Positions 52,107 to 64,000 of a stretch of DNA of 64,000 nucleotides are shown here, piece by piece. The notes below the pieces were generated by a model. It had not been told where the DNA came from. It saw only the letters and a program-made list of their open reading frames with translations, and ran no database searches. The DNA comes from Paragorgia papillata (taxonomy: Eukaryota > Cnidaria > Anthozoa > Scleralcyonacea > Coralliidae). Made by a program: the position numbers and the translations under genes. The number at the start of each line of letters is the position of its first letter. Position 1 is the first letter of the stretch. The stretch covers positions 1,521,501 through 1,585,500 of the forward strand of contig JAWNZC010000372.1 of the NCBI GenBank assembly GCA_035771165.1. Direction: 5' to 3'.

Positions 52107-55100
52107 TAGCGAGCTTAGTGGAACAAATTGAAGAGAGAGTAGAGATTAGAAGTCAGTTGGTTAATGGTAATGATGGAGAGCGAGAAGAAAGCTTAGATGC
52201 CAGGAAGGAGAAGGGGTTTGTAGGGAAGAAAGCAGCAAAGATGCGAAGGAAAAGACCAAGCAACAGTGAAGGAATTAGTGCGTCAACCGCAAGACAGCGC
52301 AGGATGGAAACGATTGAAGCCGCAAATGCAATTCATGGAGGATGCCAAGAAAACACAACTCCAGCCACTGTTGGATTATTGAAAAATTTGGACAATAGAT
52401 GTAATGTTGACGATGTTGTAGATGCTTTTGGTAGTTGTAAGAGGTTAAAGAGTAAGGTAGTCCCCCAGGTATATAAGAAGGATCTTAACATATTTGAAAG
52501 TTCAACTGAAAATATGTTAAGATCTGTAGCCGTATATTATAGTAAAGGAGTAATGGGTAAAGTTAAGTACAGGTCAGTATATAGAGCATCTTCATATAAG
52601 CATTCACTTCAACAAAAGAAGGCTGTGCGTATAACAGTTACTAACTGCCCAATCCCCAGGCTTGTTCCTTACCATAAGTTAATGTCCTATATCAAGTCCA
52701 TTGACACAGGTAAGTTGTATAGTGTTCATGACACCCTCTGTGATGGTTTAGAAGAGTGCGAGAAAGTGAATAGTTCTTATCGTAACCTTGAGGAACTTCT
52801 TCTCAGATTGACCGAGTTTTATCTTAATAATGACCTCTATGAGATTTTGACTTTTAGTGAACCTAACACTTTTCATGTTGCTTTAGGTGGAGATGGTACT
52901 CCTTTTGGTAAAGACGAAAGCGCTTGTGCATGGCTTGTTAGCATTTTGAATATTGGAAAGGGAGTATTAAGTAGTAATGAGAATTTTCTTTTGTTTGGTG
53001 CCAATTGCACTGAAAACTGCTTGCCTGTTACCCGGTTTTTAAAAGCTCTAATGATTGATGTCCATAAGATTGAGAATACTACATACCCTGTTGTCTGCAA
53101 GAGTGAAACTGTTAACATCAAATTTGTAATTTCAGAGTTGCCTAATGACATGAAAATGTTAGCTTATCTAGGTGGTGAGCTAAGTAACAGTGCAAAGTAC
53201 TTCTCTTCATTTGCAGATGTATCTAAGGACACAATATTATTGAATGGTGAAGGGATATTTGGCTGTCAATCATCAGATACATGGAAACCGTGGGATTACG
53301 ATAATTAAAGTGGTGATAAGTAAAGTCTTTGAAAGGATTCTGTATAATCAGTTATACGGGTATCTGACAAGAAACCAATTACTTTCTAAACATCAATTTG
53401 GTTTTCGCCGGCTACACTCTACAACATCAGCCCTACTTGATAGTACAAATAGCTGGTACGTAAAAATGGATCGAAAAATGTTTAATTTAGTTGTATTCCT
53501 TGACCTAAAAAAGGCATTCGATACCGTAAATCACGAGATATTATTGGTATTACCAGGGGAGCACTCAGTTAATGCGGTCTTACCTAATGAATCGTAGGCA
53601 AAAATGTCAGTTAAATAATGTAGTTTCATGTGAAAACAATATCGCCTGTGGAATTCCTCAGGGCTCTATTTTAGGCCCATTATTTTTCCTACTTTACATA
53701 AATGATCTCCCAGCATGTTTAGATAAATCTACATCACGGCTATTTGCTGATGATACAAATTTAACTGTATCTGGTGAGTCGATTAATGAAATTGAAACAG
53801 CCATGAATCTGGACCTAATGTGTGTAAAAGACTGCCTTCAGGCAAATAAATTAAGCCTTAATGTAGTTAAAACTGAATTTATTCTGATCGGCTCAAGATA
53901 CAATCTTAAGAATATAGACGAACAGCCTAGTATCAATATCGATAATGAATCAGTAAAGCAGGTTACTGAAGCTAAGGTACTTGGGGTCAAAATTGATCAA
54001 TACTTAGTTTGGGATAAACATGTTGATCATATCGCGAAGAAAATAACTTCAGGAATTGGAGCAATTAGACGGATAAAACAGTTTGCTGATAGAAATACAC
54101 TAATTTCGGTCTTTAATGCTCTAGTCCAGCCTCATTTTAATTACTCCAGTGAAGTATGAGATTCCCTAGGCCTATGCCAGTCCAAAAGATTATAAAAATT
54201 GCAAAATAGGGCTGCAAGACTCATTATGAATATGTCAAATGATGTTAATCATCTGGAGGCCTTAAGTGCTTTAGGTTGGTAAACTCTCGAAGTTCAACGA
54301 ATGAAATCCAAGGCAAAACGAATGTACAAGGTCCTGCATGATATGACACCAAGTTGTCTTGCGGACATATTTACATATACAAGTGAGATTATGGATTATG
54401 ATCTCAGGGATTCCCAGACTTCACTTCAGTTACCATTTCCCAAAACAGAAAGTTTGAAGAAGAGTTATAGTGGGGCAAAAGTGTGGAATTCTTTACCGTC
54501 CATATTAAGAGAATGCCCAGTGTCTCTTCCAATTTTTAAAAGTAAAATTGGTGCTCACACTTTTTCTTAATTATTTCATTATGTAATATTTAATTAGGCT
54601 TAATCCTTAGTTGACTTGTAAATATATATATATATTATTATTTTTTTTATTTTTTTTTAATAATTTAATTGTAATATGTAACTAAATGTGTATTTCTTTT
54701 TATTTGTATATTTTCTTTTTAATGTACACCCGACGCGTACTGAAATAAAGTTCTATCATCATCATTATCAAAGAGTAAAAGTAATTGGAAAAGTAGAAAA
54801 CCTGAAAAAGACTTTAAATATGAAAAAGCTTGCCGTTGCAACAAGGCGATCAAAAATGACAACTTTTATTTCTCAGCAGAAAAGCAGACAAGAATTTCTT
54901 CCATTGGTTCATCAGCTCATTGACCGGGCCCATGTTGATCCCCTTCACCTTAAGAATAATATCTGTGCTTTGGCCCATCGACATCTTTTAAATCAAGCTG
55001 TTAGTTTTTCCAACCTCTCTAATGCTGTGTCCTCTTTTGCTCAGCTTCTACCAGGTTCTCCCCTTTTAAAATATATTGAAACATTAAGGTCACAATGTTT

Positions 55101-55814
55101 TCTCTCTAGGTTGGCCAAGAAAGTTATTCGATGGTTCAATGAGACTGGTGCCAAAGGAAAGGAATTTGATTACAGGTAGGGATTCAAGATTTTTCTTGTA
55201 TAATTTTATGCTTTTAATTGATATCCTTGAAAAAGGTGCCACTGGTAAGCAAATAGAGGTACTTCACATGCATTCTTATCTCTGTCTTTGCTTGAGAGAC
55301 TGTCTCCCTATTTAGCCGTGTTAATATAATTGATGAAGAGGTAAGCAAATTGAGACAACTGTGTACAAGCTTTTACCGTGGCTATTATTTAGTTTTCTCT
55401 GTGAACCCCACTGTGTGGACTCTTGGATATGTTGTTCCAGCACATACAGAGGAAATGAAAGGTAAGTACAGTTTTGGACTGGGGCTAAACTCGATGGAAG
55501 GCAGAGAAGCCAAACATATTGCTATAGCTAAATATAGCAAGAACACTGCCTACCTACACCGATGGAACCAAATCTTTCTCCATGAATATATTTCTCTTGT
55601 TTGACTTCGGGAGAAAGGTTACAATACTGACAAAACTAACAATAATGTTCTTTCTAAGCTTACTTATATTCCAGCACGTGTTACCAAGAATGTTGAATTT
55701 TGTAATTGTGGTCTTAAAAAGACAGTGGCAGATGATGCAGAATGTAGATTTTGCAGTCACAGCCTCAGGGACAAGGTCAAGGTAAGTATTGAGAAATGTA
55801 AAGTATTAATCTAG
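52107..55814 (+). pseudogene. GGDG-PFGKD family protein, copy C, split by a LINE
   Basis: Exon starts after TTGTAG at about 52,106 (VASLVEQIEERVEIRSQL) and runs open for 390 codons to about 53,295: YKKDLNIFESSTENMLRSVA, CPIPRLVPYHKL, TLCDGLEECEKVN, ALGGDGTPFGKDESACAWLV (about 52,880), LFGANCTENC, ELPNDMKMLAYLGGELSNSA (about 53,140). A LINE then intervenes (53,300-54,775) and the gene resumes with QRVKVIGKVENLKKTLNMKK, a Leu-rich helical part, LNSMEGREAKH (about 55,490), a TGA in place of Trp at 55,602-55,604, and a cysteine cluster (FCNCGLKK...CRFCSHSL). Further frameshifts lie near 55,175 and 55,305. This is the most complete copy and shows what the family looks like (about 700 residues). 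Role unknown. Confidence 0.75.
53300..54775 (+). mobile_element. 5'-truncated (TCA)n-tailed LINE inside copy C
   Basis: Begins in the middle of the RT (SKVFERILYNQLYGYLTRNQ), has FLDLKKAFDTVNHE, GIPQGSILGPLFFLLYINDL and RLFADDTNLTVSGES (catalytic Asp pair present, about 53,750), a thumb, and a C-terminal part to 54,570. The tail is TGAAATAAAGTTCTATCATC with further TCA units (about 54,740-54,768). It has frameshifts near 53,560 and 54,160. It belongs to the same family as the LINE at 4.1-8.5 kb. Junctions are visible because copy A lacks it. Confidence 0.85.
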
Positions 55815-56379
55815 TTTAACTTACAGAGTTTTACCACCAGAGTTATTATTATGCAAATGCTGAGGCTCAACAACCTTGTCAACCTTGAGAGAAAAGACCA
55901 TACAGTAGCTGGATAATAATTTTAATTTTATTTTGAAGTGGGAGGTTTACCATGGTGATTACTCCACTGCATCAGTTTGAATAGCTATGTATTTTTAGAA
56001 GACAAAATTTTGGGTTAAAGGTTACTAGGGTGTTTTTACTAGGAGAACAAGCTTCCTGTAATAGTGTAGTTTTTTAACTTTTTTATCCCAGTTTGGCCCT
56101 AGCTACAGCGGTCTCCTTAACCAGTGATACTGCTGTTGTTAGGATTGTTACTAGGGTGTTTTTACTAGGAGAACAAGCTTACTGTAATAGTGTAGTTTTT
56201 ATACTTTTTTATCCCAGTTTGGCCCTGCTACAGCAGTCTCCTTAACCGGTGATACTGGTGTTGTTAGGATTGTGCTGGGTTTTTTATCTTTTCTTTTTCA
56301 GTGAAACTAGCTATTTTAGCAAGCCCATATCAGATATACTTTATACTAGCTTTTTTCATGCTTACTGTCTTTTATTCTG
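55815..56379. repeat. Non-coding stretch with a 126-bp tandem duplication
   Basis: TTACTAGGGTGTTTTTACTA starts at 56,022 and again at 56,148; both units continue through AGGAGAACAAGCTT, TATCCCAGTTTGGCCCT and GTCTCCTTAACC. They are about 95 percent alike by eye. No gene. Confidence 0.7.
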
Positions 56380-56720
56380 AATATCAGTGTTGTGTGGACT
56401 CTTGCGCATGTTGTTCCAGCACATACACAATAAAATCAAGAAGTATGGAAATCAGGTTAGTATGGTTTTGGACTGGGGCTAATCCTGATGGTTGGTGGAG
56501 AAGCCAAAACTTGGAGGTTGTCCATTACCGGTAAATTGTAAAATATGTGTCTTACATATGCTGTTCTTTCTAAGCTTTTTTACTATATATTACAAACTGT
56601 TACACACTGTACCAGCGACATTGGGTTTTGTAACTGTGGTTTAAATAAGAGCAATACAAAGTGCAGATTCTGCAGTCACCATCTCAGGAACAAGGTCAAG
56701 GGATATCTACTGTACATGTA
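56380..56720 (+). pseudogene. Decayed extra copy of the copy C terminal exons
   Basis: GTGTGGACTCTTGCGCATG and TTGTTCCAGCACATACA match the copy C segment at 55,411-55,445. After a gap, GGTTTTGTAACTGTGGTTTAAA and TGCAGATTCTGCAGTCACC match the cysteine cluster at 55,690-55,765 (FCNCGLNK, CRFCSHHLRNKVK in translation). The parts in between are eroded. This is a partial tandem duplication of the gene 3' end. Confidence 0.65.
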
Positions 56721-56776
56721 AGTACTTTATTGTGAAATGCAAATTTTATACAGTACGTTATAACATACTTTCAACC

Positions 56777-57010
56777 TGTTTTGGGGCAGATAAATATGAG
56801 TTGAACAACAACTAACCGGTCTAGCCTGGGCAGATAAATATGAGTTGAACAACAACTAACCAGTCTGGTCTGGGCAGACAAATATGAGTTGGACAAAAAA
56901 GCGGTCTAGCCTGTTGTATAATAATGATTATGTTAATTACTGGATGTATATAAATATGGGACGTTGATGCCTTGGAGGAGGATAATAATAAATACGTATC
57001 GTAATACAAC
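56777..57010 (+). repeat. 5' LTR (tentative limits) and primer-binding site
   Basis: Ends in ...AATACAACA, followed at once by TGGTGGCAGCGGTGG, which fits an LTR ending in CA and a tRNA primer-binding site. Inside: TATATAAATA at about 56,948, AATAATAAATA near 56,985, and a 46-base unit (GGCAGATAAATATGAGTTG...) repeated two and a half times (about 56,785-56,905). The start at TGTTTTGGGG (56,777) is a guess. No 3' LTR was found in the window. Confidence 0.55.
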
Positions 57011-57065
57011 ATGGTGGCAGCGGTGGAATATTTCTAGTTGGTTTTGGCAAGTCGGACAAGTCGAA

Positions 57066-58076
57066 ATGAATCCACCAACGAGCACGATCGTAACACCAGA
57101 GGCGTTTAACTTTGCTAAGCCAGAAGAATGGCCGAAATGGATTAGAAGATATGGGCGATATCGAATAGCATCAGGTTTGGATAAGAAAAGTGAAAGTATA
57201 CAGGTAAATTCGCTCCTATATACTATGGGTGATAACGCTGACGATATCATGATGAGTTTTGTATTTGATCCTGTGGACGATAGCGGGGAGTACGATAAAG
57301 TCAAGGAGAAATTCGATAATCATTTTGTGGTTAAGCGGAACACAATATACGAGGGAACGAAATTCAATCAACGGGTTCAAGGAGCAGACGAGGCGGTTGA
57401 GTCTTTTATAACCGCATTATATTGCCTGGTGGAATATTGCGAGTATGGAGCACTCCGAGATGAGATGATTCGTGATCGATTGGTGGTTGGACTACGAGAT
57501 GCAAAACTCAGTGAAAGACTACAAATGGACGCGACCCTGAGCTTAGAAAAAGCTGTCAAGATGGCAAGACAAAGCGAGAACGTTCATAAACAACAGGAAG
57601 TCGTTCGAGCAAGTACTTCGGGGGAATCAAAGTCTTTAAATATGGATGCAATTAGAGTATCAAAGTTCAAGGGAAACAAGAAACAGGAATTTAAAAAAGT
57701 GTCACAGACATCAAAGTATTCAGGGCCGGCGAGAAAAACACCGTGTTCAAGATGTGGAAATTTATTTCACAATCGTAATGTTTGTCCGGCACGTGAGGCT
57801 AATTGTCACCAATGTGGCCGTGTGGGACATTACGCAAGAATGTGTCAGTCAATGAAAGTGGACGAGATTTATGGCATTGAAAGTTCAGACAGCGAAGATG
57901 ATAACCCGGAGATATTTCTGGGTGAGGTGTCCGACTCAAGTAAAGAATCGTGGGAAACTGAAATCACTATTAACGGAAAACTAGTTAATTTCAAACTAGA
58001 TAGTGGAGCAGAGGTCATTGAGCAAGCGTCATTCCCTGGGGAGTTTACAACGCCATACCGGAACCACCTCGTTTGA
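57066..58076 (+). pseudogene. Ty3/gypsy-like Gag with two zinc knuckles, then protease start
   Basis: ATG 57066 (MNPPTSTIVTPEAFNFAKPE), about 55 bases after the primer-binding site. The capsid-like region (WPKWIRRYGRYRIA, ESFITALYCLVEYCEYGALR, IRDRLVVGLRDAKLSERLQ) is followed by two CCHC knuckles, CSRCGNLFHNRNVC and CHQCGRVGHYARMC (about 57,748-57,845), an acidic stretch and the protease motif FKLDSGAEV (about 57,985-58,011). Just after it a short duplicated string (GTCATT twice, 12 bases apart) shifts the frame. Gag packages the element RNA into particles; the protease cleaves it. The gag part itself is intact. Confidence 0.85.
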
Positions 58077-58396
58077 AGAAGGCGAACAAAAGGTTATATG
58101 GTCCGTGTCTTTATCAATTGGTATGCAAGGGGAAATTTATCGCAACGCTGCGATACGAGAAGAAATCCTATGAAGAAGAAATTTACGTCATTGAAGACCT
58201 TGAAAGGCGGTTATTGGGCAGACAAGCATGTAATGATTTGGGTATCATCGAAAAAGTCGCTGAAATTCAATCTGCGAGTGACAAACAACAGTACGTGAGA
58301 AAGCATCCTCGGTTGTTTAAAGGTCTGGGATGTCTTGAAAGAGAATACGAGATTAAGATCGACTCTGGGGTGCAGCCATTTAACCTAACTATTTAA
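58077..58396 (+). pseudogene. Protease C-terminus and start of pol, truncated
   Basis: The frame after the slip reads KRLYGPCLYQLVCKG, then LERRLLGRQACNDLGI (end of the protease) and YVRKHPRLFKGLGCLEREYE, IKIDSGVQPF (the linker just before the reverse transcriptase). It breaks off at about 58,390 with no RT, RNase H or integrase. The element is therefore a 5' remnant. Confidence 0.8.
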
Positions 58397-59052
58397 CCCG
58401 ACAATTTTCTGGTCTGTAAGGCTGTTAGTTTACAGTAGGCTTAACGTTATCAGAAGATAATGGACCAGGGTCCTTTAACTTATCGTCTTATTTGTGTATT
58501 TGCTAATTTAAATATTGCAGGGGCGGATCCAGACTGTTGCAACTTTCAAATGCAACAGTCAGATTTTCCAAATAATAATAAAATATTAGTATAATTAATA
58601 TCTTAATTAGATTAAATTTCAAATTTCAATTTTCGGAACACATTGAACATTGATTTTATTTTCGAAAGAATTCAAGATACATAGAAGTTCTGTTTGGATG
58701 TGAGCGCAAATAATTCAATAATTTTAATGCTTGTATGCATTAACCCGCAAAATTTCCTGGGCAGCACGCTTGATTAATGCCCTCTTTTCAGCCATCACTG
58801 AGTCAGATCACCCTGAAGGTGCATCAGTAAAACGTTTTTACAACAGTTGTGACGTATACAGACTGCAAAATGGGCTATATTTAGCATTTTTTAAACAGTT
58901 GGGCCAATTAACTGGGGGGCTAACCAATCAAAACCCAGGCTTATGAAACAGTTTGCAACAGATTGCGTAATGCGTCAGTGGAAATTATCCCTTGAGCGAT
59001 GTGGTTAAGTACTGCGCTGAACATTGCGGCCTTGTCTCACTGTCCTTGAAAA
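58397..59052. other. Non-coding stretch, nothing supported
   Basis: No gene or repeat that I can support; it precedes the putative first exon of the OTU-like gene and may hold its promoter. Confidence 0.4.
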
Positions 59053-61944
<2,892 letters not shown>

Positions 61945-62550
61945 CCCTTAGACATAGCGGGACTTTTCTATGGAATTCATTTGACAAATCAATTACTCAA
62001 TCCAAATCTTTAAAACTATTTCAGAATAATCTAAAATCACTATTATTCACAATACTCAATTAGGACCGATCTTCAAATAGAATCTATATCATATACTCAC
62101 GTATCATCATGACTTCTATGCTCCCCATCAGGTACATGGTGATTGGTTTTGAAACTCGAAAGAGTTTGTAAAAAACACCATTTATACCAAATATCCAATA
62201 AATATATATTTCTTACAGATAACATTACATAAGAACATATACTGTATATATGTGTGTGTGTGTAGGTATACACATTGTATCTGTAATTTAACTTAATTAA
62301 CCCGCATCAATAATATTATCTGTAATTAATACTAACTACTAATATTTCACATGTAATTATGGTATGATAAATTAAATGATTGATTGATTGATTGATACAT
62401 ACATACATACACACACATACACACACACATACATATACATATATATATATATATATATATAAACAGATAAACCAGATTTTGTTGCGTATAGCTCAAAGAG
62501 TGCTCGATACTTTTTGGTAGAGCGGATATGTATTCAGTTTTAAGTGAATA
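61945..62550. other. Non-coding stretch with TG, CA and AT microsatellites
   Basis: Includes GTGTGTGTGTG near 62,251, a GATTGATTGATTGATACATACATACA tract, an ACACAC run and (AT)n at about 62,440-62,462. At 62,475-62,550 lies sequence (TCAAAGAGTGCTCGATAC) that may belong to the hammerhead element that follows. Confidence 0.5.
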
Positions 62551-62742
62551 CCCTTGTGGAAGTTTGAGCACTCTGGGCCCATGCGCACTTCACGCTATCT
62601 GAATGTACTTCACCGATGCTGTCCCACATGCGGTTGTCGCCGACGATCGCATGTGTATAAGTAATTGATGAAATTCATTCAGATTGTTCCAAGCTACACT
62701 GATGAGCTGTTGTACAGCGAAACACCGTGTCTGTAGATTGAA
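62551..62742 (+). mobile_element. Retrozyme-like copy, plus strand, partial
   Basis: From ACCCTTGTGGAAGTTTGAGC to the AT run at 62,743 it matches the reverse complement of the 43.6-kb repeat, including GCACTCTGGGCCCATGCGCA and the hammerhead. Upstream of 62,550 the two diverge, so this is about 190 of the 277 bases. It abuts the 3' end of the Penelope-like element through a shared AT run. Confidence 0.8.
62694..62736 (+). ncRNA. Type I hammerhead ribozyme, third copy
   Basis: Stem I CTACA (62,694-62,698) and TGTAG (62,732-62,736); CTGATGA (62,699-62,705); stem II GCTGT-TGT-ACAGC; GAAA (62,719-62,722); stem III inside ACACCGTGT; cleavage after C 62,731. Identical in core and stems to the two copies at 43.6 and 43.9 kb. 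Confidence 0.88.
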
Positions 62743-64000
62743 CTATATATATATATATATATAGTTAAATCAGTAGTCGTAAGACAGGAACATTTAAAAC
62801 ATTTTGACATTTCGGGCACAGCCCCTTCTTCAGAAAAGCATATGATATATCTAACAGTCTGCTTTTATAGGCTTAAACTAGAATAAATTAAAATCACATA
62901 AGTTCAATCCTTTGGGAACAAATGTGTTCAATTTAAAAGTCCAGAACGCTTCTCTTTCGGTAGGATTAGAATAATTAGTTTTATCAATAATATTTACACA
63001 CTCATGACCTGCACTAAAAAAGTGTGCATACAAATGTTCTCCCGGCATACCACGTTGACCCCTTCCGTATCGGTTCAAACTGCTTTTGTGATTGTTAAAT
63101 CACGTACGGAATGAATTAATGGTACTGCCAACATAAGATTTGTTGCACCTTTTACAGTTTAAAAGATAAATAATAGATAAGGAATGACAATTGAATCCAT
63201 AATTAATATAATATATGCGTTTAGCATCCGAGTCCTGAAAGGTATGCACACCAGCGACCAATTTGCATATTTGACATCGCAATTTACCACAAGGTTGCAT
63301 TCCCCTAGGGCCGGAATTCAATTGAATGGGTGTAGGAATTTTTGCCTTAATTAAATGATCTTTAAGGTTTTTAGGTCTATGGAAAGAAACAAATGGTGCT
63401 AACGTAAAAGCATTCTTAGTAGAAGAACTACCTAATAATATTGGAAATAAATCATTAATAACACGTGAAGCTTTAGACAGAGAGGGATGAAAATCCAAAA
63501 TTAAAGGACTGACACGCTGTCTATTAGCACTCGCCGGTTTTCTAGCGAGTGCCTCCGAGCGAGAAATACGTTGAGCCCTAAAAATTTGTTTATCCAAAAA
63601 ATTATTCTTATAACCTTTCTTTAAAAACCATGTTTTCATCTCTCTCGTTCTAGCTTTGAAATCTTCTTGATTTTTGCATATGCGTCTAATACGTAAAGCT
63701 TGAATATAAGGAATCGCACGTTTGACATGATTAGGATGACAAGACCTCCTACCAAGATATTGATGGGTGTCCGTCTGTTTACAATATAAATCAGTCAAAA
63801 TAGAGCCTCCCGATAAAAATATAGATACGTAAAAAAATGCCACAGAATGATCAGAGACACTCCGTGTAAATTTAATGGTATCATGAAAAGAATTGAGAGC
63901 AATGAGAAATTGATCTAAAAGATCCCGGTCATATGTCCAAATCATAAAAATGTCATCTAGAAAATGTTTCCAAAACCACGGATCGTTGCGGAAATAATTC
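62743..64000 (-). mobile_element. Penelope-like element, 3' part, runs off the window
   Basis: Minus-strand element containing the end of a reverse transcriptase and a GIY-YIG endonuclease (described below), then about 100 bases of 3' flank with a hammerhead-like string on the minus strand at 62,833-62,806 (CTGAAGAAGGGGCTGTGCCC, then GAAATGTC). In that string one core base is changed and the stem II fit is imperfect. It ends at the AT run at 62,743-62,763. The rest of the element lies beyond base 64,000. Confidence 0.8.
62881..64000 (-). pseudogene. Penelope-like reverse transcriptase / GIY-YIG endonuclease
   Basis: Reading down from 64,000: WKHFLDDIFMIW holds the RT catalytic Asp pair (about 63,950), then STDLY-like SILTDLYCKQTDTHQYLGR, SCHPNHVKRAIPYIQALR, a basic linker, and RGMQPCGKLRCQIC, a cysteine-rich knuckle. 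The GIY-YIG domain follows: IIYLLNCKRCNKSYVGST, SFRT, an in-frame TGA at about 63,099 in place of Arg, then NNHKSSLNRYGRGQRG, EHLYAHFFSAGH and a stop near 62,881. Penelope-like elements copy their RNA with the RT and cut DNA with the GIY-YIG domain. The TGA inactivates this copy. Such enzymes are the suspected helpers of retrozymes, and one lies next door here. Confidence 0.88.

Overview
This window looks like AT-rich nuclear DNA from an animal, most likely an early-branching aquatic invertebrate such as a cnidarian. Evidence: spliced genes with GT-AG introns, CR1-like non-LTR retrotransposons with SGNH-type ORF1, a Penelope-like element, retrozyme-like hammerhead ribozyme repeats, and multicopy gene families of the kind common in cnidarian genomes. 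A sponge or another invertebrate is not excluded. I saw no ordinary conserved housekeeping gene and no bacterial-type operon. Almost every supported feature is a mobile element, a broken multicopy gene, or a repeat.

Layout, left to right. 1-10 kb: an uncharacterised protein with ankyrin repeats (tentatively DUF6589-like), broken by a nonsense codon, a frameshift and a 4.4-kb LINE. 10-17 kb: a RecQ-type helicase pseudogene on the minus strand; its intron holds a long fold-back element, itself split by a 2.1-kb element at a TTAA site that carries a pogo-like MITE. 17-21 kb: MITEs, microsatellites, a 160-bp palindrome and an AACGTT-rich minisatellite. 21-32 kb: copies A and B of an unrecognised family (marked here by a GGDG-PFGKD motif) flanking a minus-strand LINE. 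33-50 kb: a nest of insertions. A LINE endonuclease fragment ends at a 9-bp minisatellite; the minisatellite holds a LINE (LINE-B); LINE-B is split by an 11.6-kb DNA transposon with ~0.3-kb terminal inverted repeats and a perfect 6-bp target duplication. 50-56 kb: a lone hammerhead motif, then copy C of the GGDG family, interrupted by a LINE. 56-58 kb: 5' LTR, gag and protease remnant of a Ty3/gypsy-like element. 59-62 kb: an OTU-protease-like gene with a 28-copy hexanucleotide tract. 62-64 kb: a retrozyme-like copy beside a Penelope-like element running off the right edge.

Two systems stand out. First, the 34,945-46,587 transposon carries two convergent spliced genes: an integrase-core transposase (DDE, IS3EU-like by my recollection) and a 720-residue HECT E3 ubiquitin ligase with UBZ-like and CUE-like modules whose seven exons join in frame. 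A ubiquitin ligase is thus packaged between transposon ends. Second, an intron of that ligase holds a tandem 277-bp repeat with complete type I hammerhead ribozymes; a third copy lies on the other strand at 62.7 kb next to a Penelope-like element, and a fourth, different hammerhead lies at 51.4 kb.

All intron and exon limits come from reading splice signals and frames by eye. No database search or alignment program was used.
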